From JAJFIE01 sp964344255 (GTDB lineage: Bacteria > Pseudomonadota > Alphaproteobacteria > Rhodospirillales > Casp-alpha2): 64,000 bases of DNA. The position numbers and the translations under genes are program-made. Below are positions 33,338 to 41,433 of the stretch, piece by piece (position 1 is the first letter of the stretch; the number at the start of each line of letters is the position of its first letter). The stretch lies in assembly GCA_964344255.1 (NCBI GenBank), contig CAYFMQ010000015.1:7721-71720 (forward strand), read 5' to 3'. The notes under the pieces are model-generated. The model did no database searches. It saw only the letters and a program-made list of their open reading frames with translations, and was not told where the DNA came from.

Positions 33338-33907
33338 TCAGACCTGCATGATCTCCGTTTCCTTGTTGTGCAACGCCTCGTCGACAAGGCCGACGTAGGT
33401 ATCCGTCAGTTCCTGGATCTCGGCGTCATAATCGTGGTGTTCGTCCTGGGAAATCTCGTGGTCCTTTTCCGCCTTCTTCAAGTCGTCCATGCCGTGGCGC
33501 CGTACGTTGCGGATGGCGATGCGGGCCTCCTCGGCGTATTTGCCGGCGACCTTTGCGTACTCTGCGCGGCGCTCCTCGGTCAATGCCGGTATGGGAATGC
33601 GGACCAGCTGGCCGTCGACCTGCGGGTTGAGGCCCAGATCGGAATCACGGATAGCCTTTTCAACCGCCGACACCAGGGACTTGTCCCACACCTGCACGGT
33701 AAGCAGCCGGGGTTCCGGCACGCCGATGTTGCCGACCTGGTTCATGGGCATCATGGAGCCGTAGGCGTCCACATGGATGGGATCCAGCAGGCCGGTCGTA
33801 GCGCGGCCCGAGCGCAGCCCGGCGAATTCCTTGTGCAGCACATCGACGGCGCCTTCCATGCGGCGTTCGAGATCCTTTTTCATGGCAGCGAAATCTATCT
33901 CAGACAC
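33338..33907 (-). CDS. frr: Ribosome recycling factor
   Basis: Splits post-termination ribosomes with EF-G. The protein of 189 residues shows the full-length RRF pattern: FAGLRSGRATTGLLDPIHVD near residues 29-48, then the hinge and PIPALTEERRAEYAKVAGKYAEEARIAIRN near residues 118-147. The start is a GTG at 33907 (MSEIDFAAMKK) preceded by GAGAAG. It lies 76 bases after pyrH and 17 before uppS. Confidence 0.95.
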   Translation of the reverse strand: MSEIDFAAMKKDLERRMEGAVDVLHKEFAGLRSGRATTGLLDPIHVDAYGSMMPMNQVGNIGVPEPRLLTVQVWDKSLVSAVEKAIRDSDLGLNPQVDGQLVRIPIPALTEERRAEYAKVAGKYAEEARIAIRNVRRHGMDDLKKAEKDHEISQDEHHDYDAEIQELTDTYVGLVDEALHNKETEIMQV

Positions 33908-33983
33908 CTTCTCTCTCCCTTACTTTTCATCTGTTTCTTCTTGTGCTTCGGTCAAACTGCCACAGGCGCCGTCTTCGGCGCGA

Positions 33984-34701
33984 TCAGGTGACAATCGTAT
34001 ATTTACCCTGGCCGCAGACAACGTCGGCGAACGATCCGGAATTATGCAGCGAAAACACCAAAATGGGTATCTTGTTTTCGCGCGACAAGGCAACGGCGGA
34101 GGTATCCATGACCCTGAGGTTTTGCGCGAGCACCTCCTGGTAGCTCAGCTTCTCGTAACGCTCCGCATCCGGATTGGTCTTGGGATCGTCGGAATAGACG
34201 CCGTCGACCTGGGTGCCTTTCAACAATGCATCACAGCTCATTTCCGCGGCCCTTAAAGCCGCCGCCGTATCGGTGGTGAAGAACGGATTGCCGGTGCCGG
34301 CGGCAAAGATCACGACACGGCCCTTTTCCATGTGCCGGACCGCGCGCCGCTTGATATAGGGCTCGCACACCGCCGACATCTGGATGGCGGACAGCACGCG
34401 GGTGTCGACTTCCATGGACTCCAGCATGCTCTGCACGGCGAGCGCATTCATCACGGTCGCGAGCATGCCCATGTAATCTGCTGTGGTGCGCTCGATGCCC
34501 GTTGCCGCGCCCGACATGCCGCGGAAGATGTTGCCACCGCCGATGACCAGGCAGACCTCGACACCCATGGCGTGCACATCCTNNNNNNNNNNAACAAATG
34601 CGCTGAACGGTATCTGAACAGATGCCGTAATCCTGCTCCCCCAGCAATCCCTCGCCGGAGAGCTTCAGCAAAACGCGTCTGTAGCTGGGTTCCCCTGTCA
34701 T
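33984..34701 (-). CDS. pyrH: UMP kinase (split by assembly gap)
   Basis: Phosphorylates UMP to UDP. The N-terminal part from ATG 34701 reads MTGEPSYRRVLLKLSGEGLL, then QDYGICSDTVQRIC, with the kinase's first glycine loop. After ten N at 34583-34592 the frame shifts by one base, and the rest reads DVHAMGVEVCLVIGGGNIFRG to the C-terminus, including GTGNPFFTTDTAAALRA. Homology to E. coli PyrH predicts nine missing bases, so the ten-N filler creates the frameshift artefact. The true gene is expected to be intact, about 239 residues. Confidence 0.93.
34583..34592. other. Assembly gap (10 N) inside pyrH
   Basis: Ten N that break the pyrH frame. Alignment by eye to E. coli PyrH predicts nine missing bases. 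Confidence 0.99.
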
Positions 34702-34775
34702 TCGTATAACCTGTTTGTTGTCATCTCGGTGCGTACAATAAAGCCTATCCGCGCCCAATGCATCCCCTTAAGCGT

Positions 34776-34806
34776 AAAGAAAAACGCGGCACCGTCAAAT
34801 GCCGCG
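34776..34806 (-). terminator. Terminator or attenuator between tsf and pyrH
   Basis: CGCGGCA at 34785-34791 pairs with TGCCGCG at 34800-34806 around an 8-base loop. On the minus strand the stem is followed by TTTTTCTTTA. It lies 41 bases after the tsf stop and would separate rpsB-tsf expression from the pyrH-onward part. Confidence 0.75.
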
Positions 34807-34847
34807 CTCTTCCCGATAATCAGCTGTAGAGCCTTGGTCTAAAGCGA

Positions 34848-35771
34848 TCAGCCACCCACCGCAGCGGCGACTTCGGCGGCGAAATCGCTTTCTTCCTTCT
34901 CGATGCCCTCGCCCAGCTTGAACATGCTGAAAGCAGCGACGGAGACGTCGGCGCCGGCGTCCTTGGCCGCGCCTTCGACAACGGCCGAAACCTTGCTTTC
35001 GCCGTCAATGGCGTAGGTCTGGTCCAAGAGGCAGACTTCCTCGTAGAATTTGCGGATGCGGCCTTCCACCATCTTCTCGGCGATTTCGGCGGGCTTGCCG
35101 CTTTCCACGGCCTGGTCGGTCAGCACCTTGCGCTCGCGCTCGACGATTTCCGGATCCAGGTCGTCGCGGGAAATGGCGGCGGGACCGGTGGCGGCGATGT
35201 GCATGGCGAGCTGCTTGCCCGTGGCGGCCAGCGCACCGGCGTCACCAGCGGAATTAAGAGCCACCAGCACGCCGATCTTGCCGAGGCCCGGGGCCATCTG
35301 GTTGTGCACGTAGGAGGACAGCGAGCCCTCGTCCACGCTCAGCACGGAGGCGCGGCGGAGCGACATGTTTTCGCCGATGGTGGCGATCAGGTGGGTCAAC
35401 TGTTCCTCGACGGTGCGGTCCTCGCCCGGATAGGCGGCGGCCTTGATGGCGTCGATATCGTCGCCGGTCTCAAGCGCAACCTTGGCGACGGTGAGCACGA
35501 ATTCCTGGAAAGTGTCGTTACGGGCGACGAAGTCGGTTTCCGCGTTGATCTCAACCATGGCGCCGGTGTTGCCGTCGACGCTCACGCCGACCAGGCCTTC
35601 GGACGCCGTGCGGCCGGCTTTCTTGGCGGCGGCGGCGAGACCCTTGGTGCGCAGCCAGTCGACGGCCTGGTCCAGGTCTCCGTCGGTTTCGGCCAGCGCC
35701 TTTTTGCAGTCCATCATGCCTGCGCCGGTCTTGTCGCGCAGTTCTTTTACCAGAGCAGCTGTAATAGCCAT
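34848..35771 (-). CDS. tsf: Elongation factor Ts
   Basis: Recycles EF-Tu by exchanging GDP for GTP. The N-terminal UBA-like part has ALVKELRDKTGAGMMDCKKA near residues 5-24. The core has GAMVEINAETDFVARNDTF near residues 70-88, in which TDFVARN inserts into EF-Tu. The length of 307 residues is normal. It lies 33 bases after rpsB and is followed by a hairpin with a U-tract. Confidence 0.96.
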   Translation of the reverse strand: MAITAALVKELRDKTGAGMMDCKKALAETDGDLDQAVDWLRTKGLAAAAKKAGRTASEGLVGVSVDGNTGAMVEINAETDFVARNDTFQEFVLTVAKVALETGDDIDAIKAAAYPGEDRTVEEQLTHLIATIGENMSLRRASVLSVDEGSLSSYVHNQMAPGLGKIGVLVALNSAGDAGALAATGKQLAMHIAATGPAAISRDDLDPEIVERERKVLTDQAVESGKPAEIAEKMVEGRIRKFYEEVCLLDQTYAIDGESKVSAVVEGAAKDAGADVSVAAFSMFKLGEGIEKEESDFAAEVAAAVGG

Positions 35772-35804
35772 GTTTAATCCTCTTGTGTTCGAATTGTTCT
35801 TTGA

Positions 35805-36743
35805 TCAGGCCGACGCCGTGTCGCCCTCAGAATCAGAAGAGTCCTCGCCTTCCGCAGCAGCGGCTTCCTCGGCCGGGGCTTCCCCGGTGGCAGCTTCTTC
35901 AGCCGGAGCTTCTTCAACGGTTTCCTCAGCAGGAGTCTCTTCCGCAGCGACGGCGGCTTCCTCGGCCACCTCGTCGGCGGCGACGGCTTCGGCGAGCGCT
36001 TCCTCAACCGGGGCCTCTTCCGCTTCGCCCAGGTCGCCACCCTGCTCGGTGATGGAGGCTTCGATGCCGTCCAGCGCGGAGCGCGCGAGCAGGTCGCAGT
36101 AGGTCTCGATGGCGCGGATGGCGTCGTCGTTGCCGGGGATCGGGTAGTCGATGCCATCGGGGCTGGAATTCGAATCGATCACCCCGACCACGGGAATATT
36201 CAGGTTGCCGGCCTCGTTGATGGCGATGGCTTCCTTGTTGGTGTCGACCACGACCAGGATGTCGGGCAGGCCGCCCATGTCCTTGATGCCGCCCAGGGCG
36301 CGTTCCAGCTTGTCCCTTTCACGGGTAAGATTCAGCAGCTCCTTCTTGGTCAGGCCCGCCAGTTCGTCGCCTGCGAGCTTGCTTTCCAGCTCTTTCAGGC
36401 GCCTGATGGAGTTGGAGATGGTCTGCCAGTTGGTCATCATGCCGCCCAGCCAGCGGTGGTTGACGTAGTACTGTCCGCAGCGCTTGGCGGCTTCGGCGAC
36501 GCGCTCGGTGGCCTGGCGCTTGGTGCCGACGAACAGCACGCGGCCGCCGCCTGCGACGACATCGCGCACGGCGACCATGGCCCGGTGCAGCATCGGGACG
36601 GTCTGTTGCAGGTCAATGATATGGATCTTGTTGCGTTCGCCGAAGAGGTAGGGCTCCATCTTCGGGTTCCAGCGGCGGGTGTTGTGACCAAAGTGAACGC
36701 CGGCTTCCAATAGCTGACGCATGGTGAACGTGGGTAACGCCAT
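35805..36743 (-). CDS. rpsB: 30S ribosomal protein S2 with acidic C-terminal extension
   Basis: Small-subunit ribosomal protein S2. MALPTFTMRQLLEAGVHFGH begins the protein, and RRWNPKMEPYLFGERNKIHI and NHRWLGGMMTNWQT follow; all are S2 hallmarks. The start at 36743 follows AAAAGGAAAAG; an in-frame ATG at 36767 is unlikely. The core ends near residue 240. The last ~70 residues are a low-complexity Ala/Glu tail built from repeated EEAP / EEA units (APAEEAATGEAPAEEAAAAE). Such tails occur in some alphaproteobacterial S2 proteins. It is the first gene of the supercluster. Confidence 0.95.
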   Translation of the reverse strand: MALPTFTMRQLLEAGVHFGHNTRRWNPKMEPYLFGERNKIHIIDLQQTVPMLHRAMVAVRDVVAGGGRVLFVGTKRQATERVAEAAKRCGQYYVNHRWLGGMMTNWQTISNSIRRLKELESKLAGDELAGLTKKELLNLTRERDKLERALGGIKDMGGLPDILVVVDTNKEAIAINEAGNLNIPVVGVIDSNSSPDGIDYPIPGNDDAIRAIETYCDLLARSALDGIEASITEQGGDLGEAEEAPVEEALAEAVAADEVAEEAAVAAEETPAEETVEEAPAEEAATGEAPAEEAAAAEGEDSSDSEGDTASA

Positions 36744-37126
36744 AAGTCTTTTCCTTTTCCGGTTCATCCTCCGCAGGCCTCGTCTCCCTGTTTACTCTGG
36801 GAAACACCGGAGCGACATCCGGCGAATTTGCGCCGGGGCCACACGCCTGCGTGTGAATTTAACAACGTTCCGGGCCCGTATGACCCGAAATCGCGGGTGT
36901 TCTAACGCCCTGATCCGGGGAATGCAAGGGGTTTCCTTAAAAGTCGGCGGCGCTGGTTGGCAAATCAGCAGGGCGAAACCCTTCACTTCATATTCACTCT
37001 ATGTATATAATCATTTTTGAATATTTGAATACCGCAACACGGAGCATGAATGGGCCGCAAGAAGCCCGCTTAAGTGCCGAACAAGAATGGGAAAAAGAGG
37101 GCGTCAAACAGGATGAGGGAACTCCC
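36744..37126. other. Divergent intergenic region between rpsB and the GltD-like gene
   Basis: About 380 bases. It contains the rpsB promoter candidate at 36899-36927 and roughly 155 bases of rpsB leader. In-frame ATGs at 37001 and 37046 upstream of the flavoprotein lack good ribosome-binding sites. No RNA gene was recognised. Confidence 0.65.
36899..36927 (-). promoter_or_regulatory. Putative promoter of the rpsB operon
   Basis: On the minus strand TTGCAT and TAGAAC are separated by 17 bases, with the -10 about 155 bases upstream of rpsB. The boxes match sigma-70-type consensus at 4 of 6 positions each. The long leader leaves room for S2 autoregulation. Confidence 0.55.
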
Positions 37127-39100
37127 ATGGATAAGACCGCTAAATCCGAAGAGAAGTCTGGCCTAACCTTCCGCCGTTACAGGGATGGCGACACCACGCC
37201 GCTGCCGTGGAAGGAAGATGTCGTTCAATCGGGCGCGTCGGGGCGCTGCCCCACCTACCTGCACCGCACGCCGCCGTGCCAGGGAAGCTGCCCGTCGGGC
37301 CACGACGTGCGCGGCTGGCTGTCCATCGCCCGCGGTCTGGATAAACCTCCGGTGAATGAAGACGGCGAAGACGCCATGCCGTGGCAGGAATACGCCTTCC
37401 GGCGCATGGGCGAGGCCAACCCCTTCCCCGCCATCATGGGCCGCGTCTGCCCGGCGCCGTGCCAGGACGGCTGCAACCGCAACGAGGTCGAGGAAGCCGT
37501 CGGCATCAACGCCGTCGAGCAGTACACCGGCGACTGGGCGCTTGAGCACAACATGGCCTTCGACAAGCCCGAAAAAGATACTGGAAAGAGCGTCGCCATC
37601 GTCGGCGGCGGCCCGGCGGGCCTCGCCGCGGCCTATTTCCTGCGCCGCATGGGCCACAAGTCGACCATTTACGAGAGCTACCACGAACTGGGCGGCATGA
37701 TGCGCTTCGGCATTCCCGGCTACCGCACACCGCGCGACGTGCTGGACGGCGAGATCCAGCGCATCCTCGACATGGGCGGCATCGAGGTGAAGCTGAGCAC
37801 GCGGGTTGGCGTCGATGTCAGCGTCGACACGCTGGAGCAGGACCACGACGCCGTGTTCTGGGCCATCGGCACACAGACCGGCAAGCCGCTCCCCGTTCCC
37901 GGCGCCGAAGCGCCCAACTGCGTCGACGGCATGTCGTTCCTGCGCGCCTTCAACGAAGACCGCCTGCAGCACCTGACCGGCCGGGTTCTGGTCGTCGGCG
38001 CGGGCGACACGGCCATGGACGTGGCCGCCGTGGCAAGGCGCATCGGCCATATCGAGCACGTCTCGGAAAAGGACAGGCCCGAAAGCGTCATCCTGGGCCA
38101 GACCGTGCACGATGTCGCCGAGGCCGCCCGCCGCCAGGGCGCCGAGGTGTGGATCGTCTATCGCCGGCCCATCGACAAGGCGCCGGCGACCCAGCACGAA
38201 CTGGAAAGCTGTATCCGCGAGGGCGTGGAAATCCACGACCAGTTGGCGCCGGTGGAAGTCATCCTCAACGAAGAAGGCCGGGCGACGTCGCTTAAAGTCT
38301 GCCCTGTCGATCTGGTGGACGGCGAGCTGGCGCCGCGCGAAGGCGACGAATACGAGATCGAGTGCGACCTGATCGTCGGCGCGACCGGCCAGCAGGGCGA
38401 CTTCACCGGGTTCGAGGACCTGGACAACGGCTGGGGCCTGATGGAGGCGGACAAGTCCTACGCCGCCACCGCCCGCGAGGGTCACTTCGTCGGCGGCGAC
38501 ATCATCAAGCCGCACCTGCTGACCACGGCCATCGGCCATGCGGCCATCGCGTCGGAAGGCATCGACCGGTATTTGAGCGGCGACTCAGCAACCCGCCGGC
38601 CCAAGGTGGACGTGCATCATTTCAACCTGCTTGAGGAGCTGAAAGAACACGGCCTGGAGACCGCCCCCTACGCGGGCGGCGAAGGCAAGGGCACCGACAG
38701 CGCCGAGTGGGCCGTGCACAATTACGAGAACCGCGCCGCCAACGAGATCGTCACCCACGAGGACCTGTTCCTGGCGCATTTCGACTACCAGCTCATGACC
38801 CGGCGGGCCGAGACGGAAATCGGCGCTGAACAGGTGCTGGGCAATTTCGAGGAGCGCTTCACGGGGCTCAGCGAAGAGGAAACCCAGGCCGAGGCGGACC
38901 GCTGCATGACCTGCGGTTTGTGCATGGAATGCAACAACTGCATCATCTATTGCCCGCAGGACACCGTGCACAAGGTGAACAAGGACAGCCACGTGGCGGG
39001 CCGCTACGTGGAGACCGACTACACCGGGTGTGTGGGGTGTGAGATCTGCGCCGACGTCTGCCCGTCGGGCTATATCCAGATGGGGCTGGGTCAGGCTTAG
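37127..39100 (+). CDS. GltD/DsrL-like NAD(P)H flavoprotein with C-terminal 2[4Fe-4S] ferredoxin domain
   Basis: A 657-residue iron-sulfur flavoprotein. The N-terminal part has Cys clusters (CPTYLHRTPPCQGSCPSGHD and VCPAPCQDGCNRN) like the glutamate synthase small subunit. An FAD loop VAIVGGGPAGLAAAYFLRR is near residues 157-175 and an NAD(P)H loop VLVVGAGDTAMDVAAVARR near 289-307. The last ~65 residues hold two [4Fe-4S] motifs (CMTCGLCMECNNCIIYCP and CVGCEICADVCP). The start at 37127 follows GAGGGA with good spacing. No gltB lies beside it. Length and layout resemble DsrL and related electron-transfer subunits, so it may link NAD(P)H to ferredoxin or a low-potential partner; this is inference. 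Confidence 0.82.
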   Translation: MDKTAKSEEKSGLTFRRYRDGDTTPLPWKEDVVQSGASGRCPTYLHRTPPCQGSCPSGHDVRGWLSIARGLDKPPVNEDGEDAMPWQEYAFRRMGEANPFPAIMGRVCPAPCQDGCNRNEVEEAVGINAVEQYTGDWALEHNMAFDKPEKDTGKSVAIVGGGPAGLAAAYFLRRMGHKSTIYESYHELGGMMRFGIPGYRTPRDVLDGEIQRILDMGGIEVKLSTRVGVDVSVDTLEQDHDAVFWAIGTQTGKPLPVPGAEAPNCVDGMSFLRAFNEDRLQHLTGRVLVVGAGDTAMDVAAVARRIGHIEHVSEKDRPESVILGQTVHDVAEAARRQGAEVWIVYRRPIDKAPATQHELESCIREGVEIHDQLAPVEVILNEEGRATSLKVCPVDLVDGELAPREGDEYEIECDLIVGATGQQGDFTGFEDLDNGWGLMEADKSYAATAREGHFVGGDIIKPHLLTTAIGHAAIASEGIDRYLSGDSATRRPKVDVHHFNLLEELKEHGLETAPYAGGEGKGTDSAEWAVHNYENRAANEIVTHEDLFLAHFDYQLMTRRAETEIGAEQVLGNFEERFTGLSEEETQAEADRCMTCGLCMECNNCIIYCPQDTVHKVNKDSHVAGRYVETDYTGCVGCEICADVCPSGYIQMGLGQA

Positions 39101-39260
39101 GCCTGGCCACCCCTACTCCCTGCCCTGCCGGGGTGTGGCGTAGTAGGTACCGGGGTTGTTAGGCTTAGCTTCCTGTGTTCGTTTAATTATAACAGATGTT
39201 GATTCGATTTTTGAAATCATATGGCAAACTTAAGATGCTTCATGCCATACTACCTTCGTT

Positions 39261-40727
39261 ATGGCCAAGGGAACTCCCACCAAGACAACCAATCCGATCC
39301 ACTTTGAGGACCTCGACCCGAAACGCTTCGAGGATCTCGTACGTGAGCTCATTTATGATTTTAAGGATTGGCAATCCATCGAATCTACTGGCAAAAGCGG
39401 TGCAGATGATGGCTTTGATATCCGCGCATACGAGAGACTTGGCGAGACTGTTCTCAGTGAGGATGGTGTTGAAACAGTCCATCCCATGGACGGTAATTTG
39501 TGGATGATCCAATGCAAGAGAGAGAAACAGATTGGCCCTAAGAAACTGAAGTCCATTCTCAATGATGTTGATCCCAAAAATCCACCATATGGATATATAC
39601 TCGCAGCATCAGTTAGTTTTTCGAAAAAGTCCTATGATGCGTTCCGGGAGGAATTGAAATCGAAAGGTGTGTTGGAATTCTATCTTTGGGGTAAACCAGA
39701 TCTTGAGGCACAACTTCATCTTCCAAAGAATGATCGTATTCTATTCACTTTCTTTGGTGTTTCTAACGTTTCCAGGAAACGATCACGCGCTACCGAGATC
39801 AGATTTGGTGTTACCAACAAAAATCGCATCATGCGTGCTTTTGGTGACAGCCCTGAATACAAGACAGTCCTTGTTCGCGATTCTAAAGATAGGGAATATC
39901 CTTACCCGAAAGCCTATCCGGACTTTGACCAGCGTCCACGATGGAAAGAATACGATGTCGTTGATTATCATCCTCTTGGTTTAATCCTGAAAGTTCGAAA
40001 ATACTTTGCCTTCTATGATCGTGACGGAAAGTCTTATGACTTTGCTGATGTAGCGTCACTTATTTTCAGGGAATCTGACGATGACGAGACACGAAATGAA
40101 CAACAAAAGCAACTAGAACTCGTTCGTGATTACTGGGAAACATTGCCAAGAAAGAACCAAGCAGAATATCACTTAAATGGCATGATTAGATATGACGCAA
40201 TGCTCGTTGTGGATGACAAAGGAGACAATTGGAACGCATTTCCACATTTGTTCGTCGATTTTGTCGGTGATAATGGGCCATTCTATGGATATTTTGAATA
40301 TCTTGAAATAGGTCATCATCATTTACCAACGAACGACCTTAAAGAAATAGATAGATTCCCAACCAAATTTCCTGAACCAAAATTTGGGAAAATTCATGAC
40401 GCTGAGCCATTGATGATCCCTGATAATTTGGCTGAACGCCTCTTAAACTATCAGACAGAATCTAACACGCTATACGACCTTGATGGTTCATTCGATCATC
40501 TCTCGGAACGGGACGTAGCATTTGTGCACAAGGAAGGTCAGAAGAAAGATTATCTTCAAGTCACATATAGATACCAAACCTCTGTCGGGAATTTATTGAA
40601 AGATCACCCGCACTTAATGTGGGAAATTGAGCAGTTTGCAGGTCGCAAGCCGGGAAAAAAAGAGAATATATCTGTCATAGAAGTACGGCGTGTTTACGAG
40701 CGGCAATTTGATACTCAGGATTCATAG
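39261..40727 (+). CDS. Mrr-like restriction endonuclease-fold protein with uncharacterised C-terminus
   Basis: A 488-residue protein. The N-terminal ~130 residues match the Mrr-type PD-(D/E)xK nuclease pattern: HFEDLDPKRFEDLVRELIY, GADDGFDIRAYE with D53 as the metal-binding Asp, and WMIQCKREKQIG with Q84-x-K86. These fit the D...QxK active site of Mrr-cat nucleases. Residues ~160-488 are not recognised; they are rich in Tyr, Asp and Lys and may sense a signal or bind a partner. Base composition is clearly more AT-rich than the flanking genes, pointing to recent transfer. No methylase or other defence gene adjoins it. A phage-defence role is plausible but unproven. Confidence 0.7.
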   Translation: MAKGTPTKTTNPIHFEDLDPKRFEDLVRELIYDFKDWQSIESTGKSGADDGFDIRAYERLGETVLSEDGVETVHPMDGNLWMIQCKREKQIGPKKLKSILNDVDPKNPPYGYILAASVSFSKKSYDAFREELKSKGVLEFYLWGKPDLEAQLHLPKNDRILFTFFGVSNVSRKRSRATEIRFGVTNKNRIMRAFGDSPEYKTVLVRDSKDREYPYPKAYPDFDQRPRWKEYDVVDYHPLGLILKVRKYFAFYDRDGKSYDFADVASLIFRESDDDETRNEQQKQLELVRDYWETLPRKNQAEYHLNGMIRYDAMLVVDDKGDNWNAFPHLFVDFVGDNGPFYGYFEYLEIGHHHLPTNDLKEIDRFPTKFPEPKFGKIHDAEPLMIPDNLAERLLNYQTESNTLYDLDGSFDHLSERDVAFVHKEGQKKDYLQVTYRYQTSVGNLLKDHPHLMWEIEQFAGRKPGKKENISVIEVRRVYERQFDTQDS

Positions 40728-41058
40728 AATTTCGACATTGCAATATTTTAGTTTCAGGTGGTCATATGAACAGTCATTAGATTTGTAACTTCTGTTAAGG
40801 TCATTAACAGACATTCCAACTACCTCATTAACACGCCCAGTTAGTATCTAAGTGCAGATGTCAGGGCGTTTTATCTTGACATTTCACCCAAAATATGCTT
40901 TAATTCCTAGTTCATCAAAGCGCTCTTTTCAATTGTTCATATCCTTGGGTTTGATCGTTTTCGCCCCCTGTCTGTTTTGGGTGGAAATGATGATCCTGAT
41001 CTTTTCCTCTGACCCAGGTCCAGGGCGGGAAAAGTGCTTCGTATATTAGCAAAAGCTG

Positions 41059-41247
41059 AATGTAGACATTTGTAGACATGTCTACATTCCCGAAATGGGA
41101 AAGTCATTGAAAACAAAGGCGGATTCAGGAATTTTCCATAATCTGGCGTGTTAAGTGAACAAATGTCTACATTTTGTTTGGAATCAATGGGTTACAGAGG
41201 GCCTTTTGTAACAAATGTCTACAAAAGTCTACATTTCGGTCTACATT
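41059..41247. repeat. Cluster of TCTACATT octamers
   Basis: TCTACATT or one-base variants occur at 41081, 41166, 41218 (TCTACAAA), 41228 and 41240 on plus, and inverted at 41059 (AATGTAGA) and 41069 (TTTGTAGA). Seven copies in 190 bases, several within the longer unit AATGTCTACATT. Two inverted copies and one direct copy lie back to back at 41059-41088, giving a palindrome around GTAGACATGTCTAC. Confidence 0.7.
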
Positions 41248-41265
41248 ATCTCTTTCTAATTAATG

Positions 41266-41287
41266 GGCTGGATTCCCGCCTTCGCGG
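41266..41287. repeat. REP-like intergenic repeat, copy 1
   Basis: GGCTGGATT followed by CCCGCCTTCGCGG. It resembles the widespread proteobacterial intergenic element with core CCCGCnnnGCGGG. This copy has lost part of the closing arm (GCGGTAT). Confidence 0.6.
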
Positions 41288-41343
41288 TATAGCACATCCC
41301 GAGCGAAGCGACGACGATGTGCGATTAAACAGAACAATTCGTA

Positions 41344-41365
41344 GGCTGGATGCCCGCCTTCGCGG
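41344..41365. repeat. REP-like intergenic repeat, copy 2
   Basis: GGCTGGATG followed by CCCGCCTTCGCGG; one mismatch to copy 1 in 22 bases. The stem GCCCGC/GCGGGC (41352-41357, 41362-41367) with a CTTC tetraloop is complete. Confidence 0.65.
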
Positions 41366-41433
41366 GCGTGACAAGAAATAGAAATGTTTGAACGCAAACC
41401 GTCGTCGCGATCCGGTGGAACGCTCGGGCTTTG

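Larger units (their letters stand above)
40728..41433. other. Gene-free repeat-bearing region after the Mrr-like gene
   Basis: About 700 bases without a convincing gene. It contains the TCTACATT octamer cluster (41059-41247), two REP-like units (41266-41287, 41344-41365) and a stem GCACATC/GATGTGC at 41292-41298 and 41316-41322. A 65-codon frame at 40852-41049 shows no family similarity. The region looks like the right edge of an accessory island. Confidence 0.65.

Noticed and set aside
37163..38539. 458-codon minus-strand frame opposite the GltD-like gene
   Set aside because: Antisense shadow; the plus strand carries FAD, NAD(P)H and ferredoxin motifs.
39107..39138. Possible terminator hairpin after the GltD-like gene (CCACCCC / GGGGTG)
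   Set aside because: Long loop, a bulge and no U-tract; too weak to list as a feature.
40852..41049. 65-codon plus-strand frame after the Mrr-like gene
   Set aside because: Hydrophobic stretch only, no good ribosome-binding site and no family; probably chance in an AT-rich region.
41059..41247. Octamer cluster as a CRISPR array
   Set aside because: Units are only 8-12 bases, spacers are uneven and no cas genes are near.
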